Source: Atopomonas sediminilitoris (GTDB lineage: Bacteria > Pseudomonadota > Gammaproteobacteria > Pseudomonadales > Pseudomonadaceae). Taken from it: DNA of 64,000 nucleotides. The stretch covers positions 1 to 64,000 of the forward strand of contig NZ_JAKUMM010000008.1 of assembly GCF_022601735.1 (NCBI RefSeq). The letters are read 5' to 3'. Positions 6,447-14,928 of this stretch are shown here, piece after piece; positions within the stretch are counted from its first letter, which is position 1, and each line of letters starts with the position of its first letter. The notes below the pieces were generated by a model that did not search any database, was not told where the DNA came from, and saw only the letters and a list, made by a program, of their open reading frames with translations. A program made the translations under genes and the position numbers.

Positions 6447-8432
6447 ATGCCGCTACGCACCCGCTTATTGCTGCTGTTCGTCCCCCTGCTGCTGACCACT
6501 CTGGCGGCGGTTTGGTTGCTCGCGCAAAACACCTTGCTGGCCCGTTTTGATCGCTCTGATCGCGAAGAAATCAGCACGCGACTGGAGCAGCTCAATCGCC
6601 AGCTGTATTTCAACCAGCGACAACGACTGGCCATCGTGCGCGACTGGGCATGGTGGGACGACACCCTAGCCTTTATCGACAACCCATCAGACGACTACCT
6701 CGACAGCAACCTTGATGACAGCACGCTTGAGAACCTCAACCTGCACTTCATCTTATTTTTTAATGCCGAACGCCAACTTATCGCCAGCCTATGGCGCGAC
6801 GTGGATGAACAAACCTTGCTGTCGCTCAATGAGCAGCCCACCACCCACGCTCAAACGCTACCCGAGCGCACGCTAAGTAAACTTAAGCAGCTCGGCCTGG
6901 ATCAAACCCAAGCCGATAGCGAACAGGGCCACGCCCTGCACCTGGCCATCGGCAACAACGCGGTACTGGTCGTACAAGCCCCAGTGACCGACAACGACAA
7001 AACCGTTTCGCCGCGCGGCAGCTTGGTAATGGGGCGTTTTTTAGATCAGCAATGGCTAGAAGAGCAGCAAACGCAATTACGCACGCCCATTACGTTCAGC
7101 CAGTCAGCCCCAAGCGGCAGCGGTTATCCGCTCAACAACTCACTGCTCGTCACCCACTCCAGCAGCCTCAGTTATCCGCCGAGTAGCCTGCCTAACCAGC
7201 GCTTACTCGGCCAGCTCACGGTCATTGATGCCCAACAACAGCCGCAGTGGAATATGCACATCAACCTGCCGCGCACCTTGTACCTACAAGGCCAATCCAG
7301 TGTGCGCTTCTTTTTGATCAGCGCCTTTGTGCTGGCCGGTATTGGCTTGTGTATTGGCTTTTTGGCCTTTGAACACTGGGTGCTTAGCCCATTACGGCGC
7401 ATTGATGACGGCATCAAGGACATCGCCAGCGCACAACTTAAACGCCTGCCACTGCACGGCAACGACGAGCTCACCAGCTTAAGCCACAGCATTAACCGCA
7501 TGCTCGAAGAGCGTGAGGCCAACGTTGCACGCGAGCAGATGATCCTCGACAACATCAAAGACGGTTACTGCGAACTCGACCGCGACGGCCGCTTTGTACG
7601 TACCAACCCCACCCTGCTAAATTTATTGGGCTTTAACGAAAGCAATGTCGCCCAACACACCTGTTTTGATCGCTTACCCGACAGCATCCAACACACGGCG
7701 AAAAAGTTTTTTGCTTTAGCCATGCAGGGCGAGCAGAAAATCCCGCCATTCTCCAGCGAGTACATTCGCGGAGACGGCTCGCACGGGCACTTTGAAATTC
7801 GCTTAAGCCATATTCACGACCAAAACGGCGCAGTCTGTGGTCTGCGGGGTATTTTGCGCGACACCACACGGCAGGAGGCCTACCAAAAAACCCTGCTCGA
7901 CATGGCCTACCGTGATGCTCTTACCGGCCTTGGCAACCGCAAAGCCTTCAGTGAGCAACTGAACAACCTGTGTCATACCGATGAGCACTTTGCCTTGCTG
8001 TTTATCGATCTGGATCAGTTCAAGCAGGTTAACGATCGCTTTGGTCACGACATTGGCGATCAACTCCTAAAAACCATGTCCAAGCGGTTGGCTGGCGCGT
8101 TACGCGGGGAAGACCAAGTGTTCCGCTTAGGCGGTGACGAGTTCACCGTGCTGCTACCCAGCACCCAACGCGATCACGCCTGGCAGGTCGCGCAGCGCCT
8201 ACTCAGCAGCGCCGGCGAAGTGTGCGAGGTCGATGGCATTCGCATCGATTTTGTGACTCCCAGCATTGGACTCGCCCTCTTCCCAGACGATGCCAACGAC
8301 AGCGAAACACTTCTGCGCGCCGCCGATCTAGCCATGTATGAAGCCAAGCTCTCGCGCAATCACGTGGTGCGCTTTACCACCGATCTGCGCAGCAAAAACA
8401 GCAGCCCTGAGGCACAACCCAAACCGTCCTAG
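6447..8432 (+). CDS. CHASE4-HAMP-PAS diguanylate cyclase
   Basis: A 661-aa inner-membrane sensor that should make cyclic di-GMP from two GTP. Transmembrane segment 1 is at ~5-27, and a periplasmic CHASE4-like domain at ~40-285 carries the RDWAWWDDTLAFI signature. A second membrane helix (~287-310), a HAMP linker (~312-362) and a PAS domain (~365-475) follow. The GGDEF domain occupies ~480-645: RLGGDEFTVLLP is the active site and RGED five residues ahead is a product-inhibition I-site, so the cyclase looks active and self-limiting. The ligand is unknown. A 24-bp dyad lies just upstream. The PilZ-like protein at 1751-2386 is a conceivable but unproven c-di-GMP reader. Confidence 0.93.
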   Translation: MPLRTRLLLLFVPLLLTTLAAVWLLAQNTLLARFDRSDREEISTRLEQLNRQLYFNQRQRLAIVRDWAWWDDTLAFIDNPSDDYLDSNLDDSTLENLNLHFILFFNAERQLIASLWRDVDEQTLLSLNEQPTTHAQTLPERTLSKLKQLGLDQTQADSEQGHALHLAIGNNAVLVVQAPVTDNDKTVSPRGSLVMGRFLDQQWLEEQQTQLRTPITFSQSAPSGSGYPLNNSLLVTHSSSLSYPPSSLPNQRLLGQLTVIDAQQQPQWNMHINLPRTLYLQGQSSVRFFLISAFVLAGIGLCIGFLAFEHWVLSPLRRIDDGIKDIASAQLKRLPLHGNDELTSLSHSINRMLEEREANVAREQMILDNIKDGYCELDRDGRFVRTNPTLLNLLGFNESNVAQHTCFDRLPDSIQHTAKKFFALAMQGEQKIPPFSSEYIRGDGSHGHFEIRLSHIHDQNGAVCGLRGILRDTTRQEAYQKTLLDMAYRDALTGLGNRKAFSEQLNNLCHTDEHFALLFIDLDQFKQVNDRFGHDIGDQLLKTMSKRLAGALRGEDQVFRLGGDEFTVLLPSTQRDHAWQVAQRLLSSAGEVCEVDGIRIDFVTPSIGLALFPDDANDSETLLRAADLAMYEAKLSRNHVVRFTTDLRSKNSSPEAQPKPS

Positions 8433-8481
8433 GCGACAGCTTCCGTTACACTAGCGTCTTCGTCGTAACAGGAGTGCCGAT

Positions 8482-9225
8482 GTGACCACCGCCCCTATTT
8501 CTGCGCCGCAGTACTTTATTGAAGGCTTTCGCTTCATGCTGCGCCCCGGCCTGCGCGCCTTTGTCGTGCTGCCCTTACTGATCAACCTGCTGGTCTTTGG
8601 CGGTCTGATTGCCGCCGCCTGGCACGAGTTTGACTACTGGGTTAATTACTTCATGCCCAGCCTGCCGGATTGGGCCAGTTTTCTGACTTATATCCTGTGG
8701 CCTTTGTTTGCCCTGCTGGTGCTGGTGATGGTGTTTTTCACCTTCACCATTTTCGCCAACCTGATCGCCGCGCCGTTTAATGGCTTTTTGGCCGAAAAGG
8801 TCGAAATCATGGCCCGTGGCGAAGATCGCACCCAGCCTTTTCGCTTCAGTGACTTAGCCCCCTTGGTGGGCCGCAGCATCGCCCGCGAATTGCGCAAATT
8901 GGCCTACTTTGCCCCACGCGCCATTGCCTTGCTGATCTTGTCGTTTATTCCCGGCATCAACCTGATTGCCGCACCGCTGTGGCTTGTGTTTGGTGCGTGG
9001 ATGATGGCGGTGCAATACATCGACTACCCCTGCGATAACAATCAAGTCAGCTTCCCTGACATGCTGGCCTGGCTGCGCCAGCGGCGCATGGGTTCGCTGG
9101 GATTTGGTGGTGTGGTGTACGTCGCCACGCTGATCCCGCTGGCTAACCTGCTGTGCATGCCGGCCGCCGTCACCGGCGCGACCCTGTTTTGGGTGCGCGA
9201 AGAAACCGCCCCGGCCGCCGCATAA
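8482..9225 (+). CDS. cysZ: Sulfate transporter CysZ
   Basis: A 247-aa inner-membrane protein of the CysZ family, which takes up sulfate for cysteine synthesis. Membrane helices are visible at ~22-47, ~66-95, ~140-170 and ~205-230, with the family loop [11 protein letters not shown] after the second and [19 protein letters not shown] in the third. Translation begins at GTG 8482; an ATG at 8480 is immediately followed by a stop in its own frame. AGGAG is at 8470-8474. No other cys genes are nearby. It is followed by the glycosyltransferase after an 86-bp gap filled by a hairpin. Confidence 0.92.
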   Translation: MTTAPISAPQYFIEGFRFMLRPGLRAFVVLPLLINLLVFGGLIAAAWHEFDYWVNYFMPSLPDWASFLTYILWPLFALLVLVMVFFTFTIFANLIAAPFNGFLAEKVEIMARGEDRTQPFRFSDLAPLVGRSIARELRKLAYFAPRAIALLILSFIPGINLIAAPLWLVFGAWMMAVQYIDYPCDNNQVSFPDMLAWLRQRRMGSLGFGGVVYVATLIPLANLLCMPAAVTGATLFWVREETAPAAA

Positions 9226-9264
9226 AGCCCCCAAGGCAGCACCCGCACGCTGTCATTTTTTGCT

Positions 9265-9311
9265 CACACCACTGTCATTAACCTGCCACGCGCAGGCCCG
9301 ACAGTGGTGTG
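9265..9311 (+). promoter_or_regulatory. Long hairpin abutting the glycosyltransferase start codon
   Basis: CACACCACTGTC (9265-9276) is perfectly repeated in reverse complement as GACAGTGGTGTG (9300-9311), the last base touching the ATG at 9312. A second pair, CCTGC (9282-9286) and GCAGG (9292-9296), nests inside. In the mRNA this would bury the GTGGTG ribosome-site region. It could be a translational gate, an operator, or simply the cysZ terminator, although no T run follows. Confidence 0.55.
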
Positions 9312-10517
9312 ATGCAAACATCAGCCCCATCATCCTTAGCCATTGCCCTGATTTCCGAAACCTTTGCACCGGAGATCAACGGCGTGGCCCGCGTACTGCT
9401 GCATTTGTGTGAAGGCCTGCGGCAACGCGGCCATCGCGTACAGGTCATCCGCCCGCGCCAAGGTCAGGAACCGCGCCGCCAAGACGACACCTTATTGGTT
9501 CGCGGCGCGCCGATCCCGGGCTATCCCGACCTGCAATGGGGGGTGTCGGCCTATCATCGCTTACTGCGGCACTGGCGCAGACAGCGCCCCGATGTGCTCT
9601 ACGTCGCCACCGAAGGGCCGCTGGGGCTCTCCGCGGTCCGCGCCGCCAATAAGCTGGGGATTCCGGTACTCAGCGGCTTTCACAGCAACTTTCAACAGTA
9701 CACCGCGCACTATGGCTTGAATTGGCTCGGCGGCTTGTTGGCGCGCTATTTGTGTTGGTTTCACAACCGCTGCCAAAACACCCTCACGCCCAGCGAGCCC
9801 CAACAACGCTTGCTGCACCGTATGGGCATTCATAAGGTCGCCGTGCTGGGGCATGGGGTCGACGCCACGCACTTCAACCCGGCACAGCGCAAGCAAAGCC
9901 TGCGCGAGGAATGGGGCGTAGAGCAGAACACGCCTGTGTTGCTGCATGTCGGTCGTCTCGCGGCCGAAAAGAACCTCACCCTTTTACTGCGCAGCTATCA
10001 AGCACTGCGTGAGCGTGGCCACAGCCCCAAATTGGTACTGGTCGGCGACGGGCCGCTGCGCTCATCGTTAGAACGCGACTTGCCCGAGGCGATTTTTACC
10101 GGCGTGCTGCGCGGCCAAGCCTTGGCCGAGCATTACGCCAGTGCCGACATGTTTGTCTTCCCATCGTGCTCTGAAACCTTCGGCAATGTCTTGCTGGAGG
10201 CCATGGCCAGCGGTTTGGCCATCGTGGCCATCGACCACGCCGCTGCCAGTCTGCATGTTCAGCCGGAGCACAATGGCCTGCTGGCGCAGCCAGAAGATGA
10301 GCTCGGTTTTATTGAACACGTTTGTACGCTGTACGAATCCAGTGAAAGCCGCCGTCGCTTGCGTCTCAATGCGCGCAAACACGCGACGGCACAAGGCTGG
10401 CCCACGATCGTGGCGGCGTTTGAGCAGCACTTGCTCAGCCTATGTCAGCCCGCCGGCACCACGACACCTGCGCCATCCGCAGCCCAGGTGCCGCTGGGTG
10501 AATCACAGCGCGTGTGA
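9312..10517 (+). CDS. GT4-family glycosyltransferase (alpha-mannosyltransferase-like)
   Basis: A 401-aa two-domain GT-B glycosyltransferase of family 4, most like the bacterial mannosyltransferases/SQD2-like enzymes. The N-terminal acceptor domain starts ISETFAPEINGVARVLLHL. The donor-binding domain has the strand HVGRLAAEKNLTLLLR (~212-227), LVGDGPLR (~245) and the EX7E motif in SETFGNVLLEAMASG (~280-295). The donor sugar cannot be read from sequence. The ATG at 9312 is used; GTG 9309 is an alternative. A perfect inverted repeat ends right at the start codon. The gene overlaps the convergent DegV gene by 15 bp. It may modify a lipid or surface polysaccharide, but no other glycan genes are adjacent. 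Confidence 0.88.
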   Translation: MQTSAPSSLAIALISETFAPEINGVARVLLHLCEGLRQRGHRVQVIRPRQGQEPRRQDDTLLVRGAPIPGYPDLQWGVSAYHRLLRHWRRQRPDVLYVATEGPLGLSAVRAANKLGIPVLSGFHSNFQQYTAHYGLNWLGGLLARYLCWFHNRCQNTLTPSEPQQRLLHRMGIHKVAVLGHGVDATHFNPAQRKQSLREEWGVEQNTPVLLHVGRLAAEKNLTLLLRSYQALRERGHSPKLVLVGDGPLRSSLERDLPEAIFTGVLRGQALAEHYASADMFVFPSCSETFGNVLLEAMASGLAIVAIDHAAASLHVQPEHNGLLAQPEDELGFIEHVCTLYESSESRRRLRLNARKHATAQGWPTIVAAFEQHLLSLCQPAGTTTPAPSAAQVPLGESQRV

Positions 10518-11462
10518 GTCGCCGGCGAACGCGGCAACCAACGCGCCGGCGCCCAAGTTGATCATGCCGGTCATGCTGAGAGGCGCCAGATACAAGCTCA
10601 CCCCACGCTTGGGGCACAGCTGCTCCAACGCTTGGTAGCTGGGCATGGCGCGCAGCTCATCCATATTGCCGGCATAGCTGATGCATAAGTGCGGGGCTTC
10701 CAGTGACACGCTGTCGACGCGCGCGGCCAAAAAGCTGAACAACTTATCCGCCGCTTTGGCAAAGCCTTTTCCACCGACGTGCACCTTCTCGATGCCGTTG
10801 CGCACTTCAATAATCGGTTTGACATCCAGCATCGAGCCTAGGCCAAGCGCCGCGCCTTTTAGCCAAATGGCCGCCCCTTTGCGGTTCTCGCCTTTCTTCA
10901 GCGCCTCATTGCGCAGGCGCTCCAAGTCATTGGGCAGGATGTAGACACCGATTTGGCTGCGCAGCTTTTCTAACAATGTGCGAATCGCGTTGGGGTGCGC
11001 ACCCGCTTTGAGCAAGCGCACCGCTTCCGCCGCCAGTGCACCCTGACCACAAAAGACGGTTTCGCTATCAATCACGCGCAGGACAAAATCACCCTCCTGC
11101 CCTGCTTTGACGCGCTTTTCTTGCGCTTTGGCCATGACTTCGGTGGAGGCTTTAGCCGCTTGCTCGTATACCCCACTGCGGGCGGCGGCAACGGTCATGC
11201 AGTAGACCAGGTCGTAATGCTCGACCAACTCTTCCAAAATCCAAGGCTGCAACTGCTCGGATGAGACCGGCGAGGTATGACTGGCCGGCAGGCCACCGGC
11301 TTCAACGCGCGTTAAGAAAGCTTGCATGGTGTCGGGATTGCGCCGGTCAACCACCAGCTCGTCACCCAGGTGCAGATGAATCGGCATGACGCGAATGTCA
11401 TGCTCACGCAGGAACTCATGGGGCAAATCACACGTGGCATCCACCACCAAACCAATGCGCAT
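10503..11462 (-). CDS. DegV-family fatty-acid-binding protein
   Basis: A 319-aa DegV family protein. The N-terminus MRIGLVVDATCDLP contains the D-S/C-x-C/D-L loop typical of the family, and SHTSPVSSEQL (residues ~61-71) supplies the threonine-serine-rich fatty-acid-binding loop. DVKPIIEVRNGIEKV matches the second domain. In Firmicutes DegV/FakB proteins present fatty acids to a FakA kinase; no kinase gene is seen here and Gammaproteobacteria usually lack that pathway, so the role is uncertain. CACTCCT-type complement (AGGAGTG) lies just ahead of the ATG at 11462. Confidence 0.88.
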   Translation of the reverse strand: MRIGLVVDATCDLPHEFLREHDIRVMPIHLHLGDELVVDRRNPDTMQAFLTRVEAGGLPASHTSPVSSEQLQPWILEELVEHYDLVYCMTVAAARSGVYEQAAKASTEVMAKAQEKRVKAGQEGDFVLRVIDSETVFCGQGALAAEAVRLLKAGAHPNAIRTLLEKLRSQIGVYILPNDLERLRNEALKKGENRKGAAIWLKGAALGLGSMLDVKPIIEVRNGIEKVHVGGKGFAKAADKLFSFLAARVDSVSLEAPHLCISYAGNMDELRAMPSYQALEQLCPKRGVSLYLAPLSMTGMINLGAGALVAAFAGDSHAL

Positions 11463-11521
11463 AGCTCACTCCTAATCCGCCTGCGGGCGGTCATTTTGTT
11501 GTTATGGGAGTGCTTTTACGC

Positions 11522-11545
11522 AAAAAAACAGGCGTAAAAGCCTGT
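11522..11545 (-). terminator. Rho-independent terminator of the old yellow enzyme gene
   Basis: On the minus strand ACAGGC, loop TTTTAC, GCCTGT, then a run of T (11522-11527). It lies 80 bp after the stop codon of the gene ending at 11625 and upstream of the DegV start. Confidence 0.8.
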
Positions 11546-11624
11546 CGGACAATGTGCCGCAATGTGAAACGCTTCACAAGCCAAACCGAGGTCGGGTACG
11601 GCACCCGCCTCGGCTATTTTCGGC

Positions 11625-12734
11625 TTACACCAGTGACATCAGCGCATCGCGCGAGAACGGTTTGATATCGGCCAAACGGTTTTCACGCACTTTAATCGCC
11701 CAGTCTGGGTCAACCAGTAACGCGCGGCCTACGGCCACCAAATCAAACTCTTGCTTGTTCAAACGCTCGAGCAAGCTTTCGATACCGGCCGGCTGCGCCA
11801 CTTTGTCGGTATTGACCATAAACTGCAGGAACTCGCCATCCAGCCCCACGCTGCCGACGGTAATGGTGGGCTTGCCGGTTAGCTCACGCGTCCAGCCTGC
11901 CAAGTTCAGGTCAGAGCCTTCGAACTCGGGCTCCCAAAAGCGGCGAGTCGAGCAGTGGAAGATATCCACGCCGGCCTCAGACAACGGCTGCAAGAACTCA
12001 CCCAGCTGCTCGGCGGTTTGTACCAAGCGGGCGGTGTAATCCTGCTGCTTCCACTGCGAGAAGCGCAGAATGATCGGATAGTCCGGACCAACGGCAGCGC
12101 GCACAGCCTTGATCAGCTCAATCGCAAAGCGCGAGCGGTTGGCCAAACTGCCACCGTAACCGTCGGTACGCTGGTTGCTGCCTTCCCAGAAGAACTGGTC
12201 GATCAGATAACCGTGGGCGCCGTGGATTTCCACGCCGTCCATACCAATGCTTTGCGCGTCTTTGGCGGCTTGGGCGAACGCGGCAATAACATCGTCGATG
12301 TCTTGCTGGGTCATGCCGTGCACAACGACCTTACCGTCTTTAAGTTTTTCCATCGGGCCGTAACCGGGCACGCTGGCATCCGGTTCGGTGCCCAGCTTGC
12401 GCACATTACCGACGTGCCACAGCTGCGGCACAATCTTGCCGCCTTCAGCGTGCACGGCGTCGACCACTTTCTTCCAACCGGCTAGCGCGTCTTCACCATA
12501 AAAACGCGGCACGTTGGGGTAGCCGTTGCTGGCTTGATGGTTGACCGTGGTGCCCTCGGTGACAATCAGGCCAACGCCGGCAGCTGCGCGGCGACGGTAG
12601 TACTCAATCACCTTGCTGTTAGGCACGCCGCCCGGGGAAAAAGAACGGGTCATCGGTGCCATCACCACACGGGTGGGTAGCTCCAGATTGCCAAGGCGGA
12701 AGGGTTCAAACAAAGCATCAACAGGGGCTGACAT
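11625..12734 (-). CDS. Old-yellow-enzyme NADH:flavin oxidoreductase (NemA-like)
   Basis: A 369-aa FMN-dependent ene-reductase that reduces activated double bonds, and in related enzymes N-ethylmaleimide, quinones or nitro-esters. The barrel features are clear: VVMAPMTRSFSPGG (25-38), the substrate-binding GVEIHGAHGYLIDQFFW with its HxxH pair (~178-194), NQRTDGYGGSLANRSRF, and the C-terminal VGRALLVDPDWA. It lies downstream of a TetR gene, as nemA follows nemR in E. coli, and a copy of the same 14-bp site found before tetR lies 20 bp upstream of its ATG, so it has its own TetR-regulated promoter. A T-tailed terminator follows. Confidence 0.93.
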   Translation of the reverse strand: MSAPVDALFEPFRLGNLELPTRVVMAPMTRSFSPGGVPNSKVIEYYRRRAAAGVGLIVTEGTTVNHQASNGYPNVPRFYGEDALAGWKKVVDAVHAEGGKIVPQLWHVGNVRKLGTEPDASVPGYGPMEKLKDGKVVVHGMTQQDIDDVIAAFAQAAKDAQSIGMDGVEIHGAHGYLIDQFFWEGSNQRTDGYGGSLANRSRFAIELIKAVRAAVGPDYPIILRFSQWKQQDYTARLVQTAEQLGEFLQPLSEAGVDIFHCSTRRFWEPEFEGSDLNLAGWTRELTGKPTITVGSVGLDGEFLQFMVNTDKVAQPAGIESLLERLNKQEFDLVAVGRALLVDPDWAIKVRENRLADIKPFSRDALMSLV

Positions 12735-12754
12735 GCGTTCTCCAGTGCCGGCAG

Positions 12755-12768
12755 ATGACCGGTCGTCT
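12755..12768. promoter_or_regulatory. Candidate TetR operator upstream of the old yellow enzyme gene
   Basis: ATGACCGGTCGTCT, identical to the sequence at 13413-13426. It contains the palindromic core GACCGGTC and lies in the 76-bp gap between tetR and the reductase gene, 20 bp before the latter's ATG. Identity over 14 bases at both promoters, in the same orientation, points to a common regulator. Confidence 0.75.
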
Positions 12769-12810
12769 CAATGATGTGCCACGCACAAGCTTGTGGCGCA
12801 GTGGCATCGG

Positions 12811-13401
12811 TTAAGGGGTGAGTAAACGCTCCAAGCGCTGCACAAAAGCAGAGACAGGGGCGAGGTCGTTACTGACTTTCAAGCGGGTTAAAACACCCTG
12901 CCACGCATTAGCGATAAACAAGGCTAGATTGCTGCAATCCTCATCGGCGGCTAATTCGCCGGCGTGCTGGGCTTGTTGCAAACAAGCCGCTAACAAGGCC
13001 ACCGACTCGGCCAAAATCTTATCGACCTGCTCGCCCAGCGCCGGCACCACGTCGCTCATCTCAAAGCTTAAGCTGCCAATAAAGCAGTGGTACTGCGCGC
13101 CGGTTTGCTGGGCAAAGTGCTGTTCTAAATCGCGGTAATAGGCCAGCACGCGCGCCACAGGGGTGAGGGCCGGATTGCTCAAGGCTTGTTGATAGCGCGC
13201 CAAGCGCGGGCGATAGATGGCTTCTAACGCGGCAAGGGCGAAGTCTTCTTTGCTGGCGAAGTAGTGATAAAAGCTGCCTTTAGGGATCCCAGCGGCTTGC
13301 ACGATTTCCTGCACACCGGTGCCGTGGTAACCGCGACGGGTAATCACCGCCGCGCCTTTGGCCAGAATCAGTTCGCGTTTATCAAGTTTGGCTGTTTGCA
13401 T
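12811..13401 (-). CDS. TetR-family repressor (NemR-like)
   Basis: A 196-aa TetR repressor. The N-terminal helix-turn-helix is clear (AVITRRGYHGTGVQEIVQAAG, IPKGSFYHYFASKEDFALA; residues ~16-55), followed by an all-helical ligand domain. Cysteines in YHCFIGSLSFE and in the LAACLQQ helix could act as electrophile sensors, as in NemR, though this is inference. Start: ATG 13401; a longer frame to 13440 would place the operator inside the gene. It lies upstream of the reductase it probably controls, and its own site ends 11 bp before the start codon, implying autorepression. Confidence 0.9.
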   Translation of the reverse strand: MQTAKLDKRELILAKGAAVITRRGYHGTGVQEIVQAAGIPKGSFYHYFASKEDFALAALEAIYRPRLARYQQALSNPALTPVARVLAYYRDLEQHFAQQTGAQYHCFIGSLSFEMSDVVPALGEQVDKILAESVALLAACLQQAQHAGELAADEDCSNLALFIANAWQGVLTRLKVSNDLAPVSAFVQRLERLLTP

Positions 13402-13412
13402 ACGGCGAGCAT

Positions 13413-13426
13413 ATGACCGGTCGTCT
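13413..13426. promoter_or_regulatory. Candidate TetR operator upstream of tetR
   Basis: Second copy of ATGACCGGTCGTCT, ending 11 bp before the tetR ATG (13401). With the copy at 12755-12768 it forms the expected two-promoter repressor circuit. Confidence 0.75.
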
Positions 13427-13514
13427 CGCTCGCCCACCACTATTGATTTAAGTGATGATGCAACCCTGCAGACTGGCGCATGCGAGTCGCCGCGCCGCCA
13501 CCGTTTGCCGGCGG

Positions 13515-14159
13515 TTAGTGCTTGCTCTCAAGACGCAGCACGCCGTTGTCTTCTTTAAAGCTCACCCGCGACAGCCAGCTCATGCCCAACAACGCATCGG
13601 TGGGGAACTCGCCAGACAGCACCACGGCCTCCACCCCCAACACCTCAATGCCGCCGATCTTCACGCTATTGAGCTTGACCCGCCAGCCCGAGACGTTGCC
13701 GCCCGCCGTGCTGGCGACCATCGGCGTACCCGCGACGCGGTAATCGATACCTAGGCGCTTGCCTTGGCTTTCATTCATCGCAATCGAGGTCGCGCCGGTA
13801 TCGACCATAAACTGCATGGTTTGCCCGTTAACCGCACCGGTAACCCAATAGTGGCCGTTGTTGGCGCGGGCCACGCTCAGCCCCGCTTTGGCCTCGCTAA
13901 CGCTGGCGGCCGCGGTGGTATCGCGGCTTAAACCGAAGGTGCGTTGCACGCCGTCGATTTCCAGCACCGCCTCACGCGTGGTGGCACTGATCACCTTGAC
14001 CCCTTGTGGCCCGGTTTGTCCGGCGCGCACCAGCTTGCGCTGACCGTCGACCATCAGCACAGCGGCATCATTAAACAGCCCGACCACCTGCACATTGGGT
14101 GCAGCATGTAGCGACATCGCTCCCACTGCCAACACGGCAGCCGCCATCCACGACTTCAC
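13515..14159 (-). CDS. Retropepsin-like aspartic protease, exported
   Basis: A 214-aa single-domain clan AA protease. A signal peptide spans residues ~1-20 (VKSWMAAAVLAVGAMSLHAA). The retroviral-type active site is DTGATS with Asp120 (QFMVDTGATSIAM), and the flap/second strand GIEVLGVEAVVL and DALLGMSWLS complete the fold, so it should act as a dimer in the periplasm. The GTG at 14159 is the start: AAGGAG lies at 14167-14172 with a six-base spacer. The previous gene ends one base upstream, so the two are co-transcribed. Substrate unknown. Confidence 0.9.
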   Translation of the reverse strand: MKSWMAAAVLAVGAMSLHAAPNVQVVGLFNDAAVLMVDGQRKLVRAGQTGPQGVKVISATTREAVLEIDGVQRTFGLSRDTTAAASVSEAKAGLSVARANNGHYWVTGAVNGQTMQFMVDTGATSIAMNESQGKRLGIDYRVAGTPMVASTAGGNVSGWRVKLNSVKIGGIEVLGVEAVVLSGEFPTDALLGMSWLSRVSFKEDNGVLRLESKH

Positions 14160-14160
14160 A

Positions 14161-14928
14161 TCAATCTCCTTGCGGAACCACTTTAACGAACGGAGCATAC
14201 GGCCAATCCCAACGCTGATAAACCTGCTTGATCACACCCTCGGCATACAGCTGCGCCATGCGTTGATCGTAATAATCACGCAACGCGTGCCCTTCCTGGG
14301 TATCGGCAAAGGCCACGTAAAGCGGCACTTGCGCGACCTCATGCACTTGCAACTGGGCGGCTGACTCCGGTTTGGCGGTGGCCAAAATCTCTCCGACCTC
14401 GGCCATGCCATCAATGTACGCATCCAGCCGATCACGCAACAGCATGTTAAGCACCCCTGTGGTACGGGGGAACTCTTGGTAGCGCATCAGCACAGGCAAA
14501 TATTGATCCATACGGTAGCCATGCAACGAGCCCACGCGCTGGCCTGTAAGCGCTTGCAACGAGGTAATCGCCTTGCTGCGTAGCGCCAGCGCGCCCAAAC
14601 GATCGGCATCAAAAGGCCAATGCGGGTATAGCGCTTGCGGTTCTTCATTCAAATAAGAGCCGATCCATGCATGCTGGCGGCCTTGCAACACCAAGCCCAC
14701 CGAGCGGGTGTAGGGCATGCTGTGCGGCTGAATCTCGGTGACACCGTTAAACACTTCGCGCAGTAAATCCCACGCCATGCCGGTGCCGTCGGCATGGGTT
14801 AGACCGGTCCAGACTTCGCTGGCGATATGGGTGACCGGCGGCAATGCTTGCAGCGCCGGATGCTCCGCACGCGCTAGATCAGCAGTGAGTAACCCGCCCA
14901 CCACAGCCCCAGCTGCAGCAAGGCCCAA
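14161..14928 (-). CDS. Periplasmic solute-binding protein (family 3-like), start uncertain
   Basis: A ~255-aa extracellular solute-binding-like protein resembling the amino-acid type (SBP_bac_3) used by ABC transporters or as isolated sensors. It has an export signal rich in Ala/Gly ending at ARA-EHP, then THIASEVWTG, GMAWDLLREVFNG, IGSYLNEEPQALYPHWPFD, and LTGQRVGSLHGYRMDQYL. There is no in-frame ATG at a sensible place; the frame runs back into pgpA, whose stop is at 14874. TTG at 14928 gives the longest plausible signal peptide, and GTG codons ~30 bases later are alternatives. No permease or ATPase gene is adjacent. It is followed directly by the protease gene. Confidence 0.7.
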   Translation of the reverse strand: MGLAAAGAVVGGLLTADLARAEHPALQALPPVTHIASEVWTGLTHADGTGMAWDLLREVFNGVTEIQPHSMPYTRSVGLVLQGRQHAWIGSYLNEEPQALYPHWPFDADRLGALALRSKAITSLQALTGQRVGSLHGYRMDQYLPVLMRYQEFPRTTGVLNMLLRDRLDAYIDGMAEVGEILATAKPESAAQLQVHEVAQVPLYVAFADTQEGHALRDYYDQRMAQLYAEGVIKQVYQRWDWPYAPFVKVVPQGD

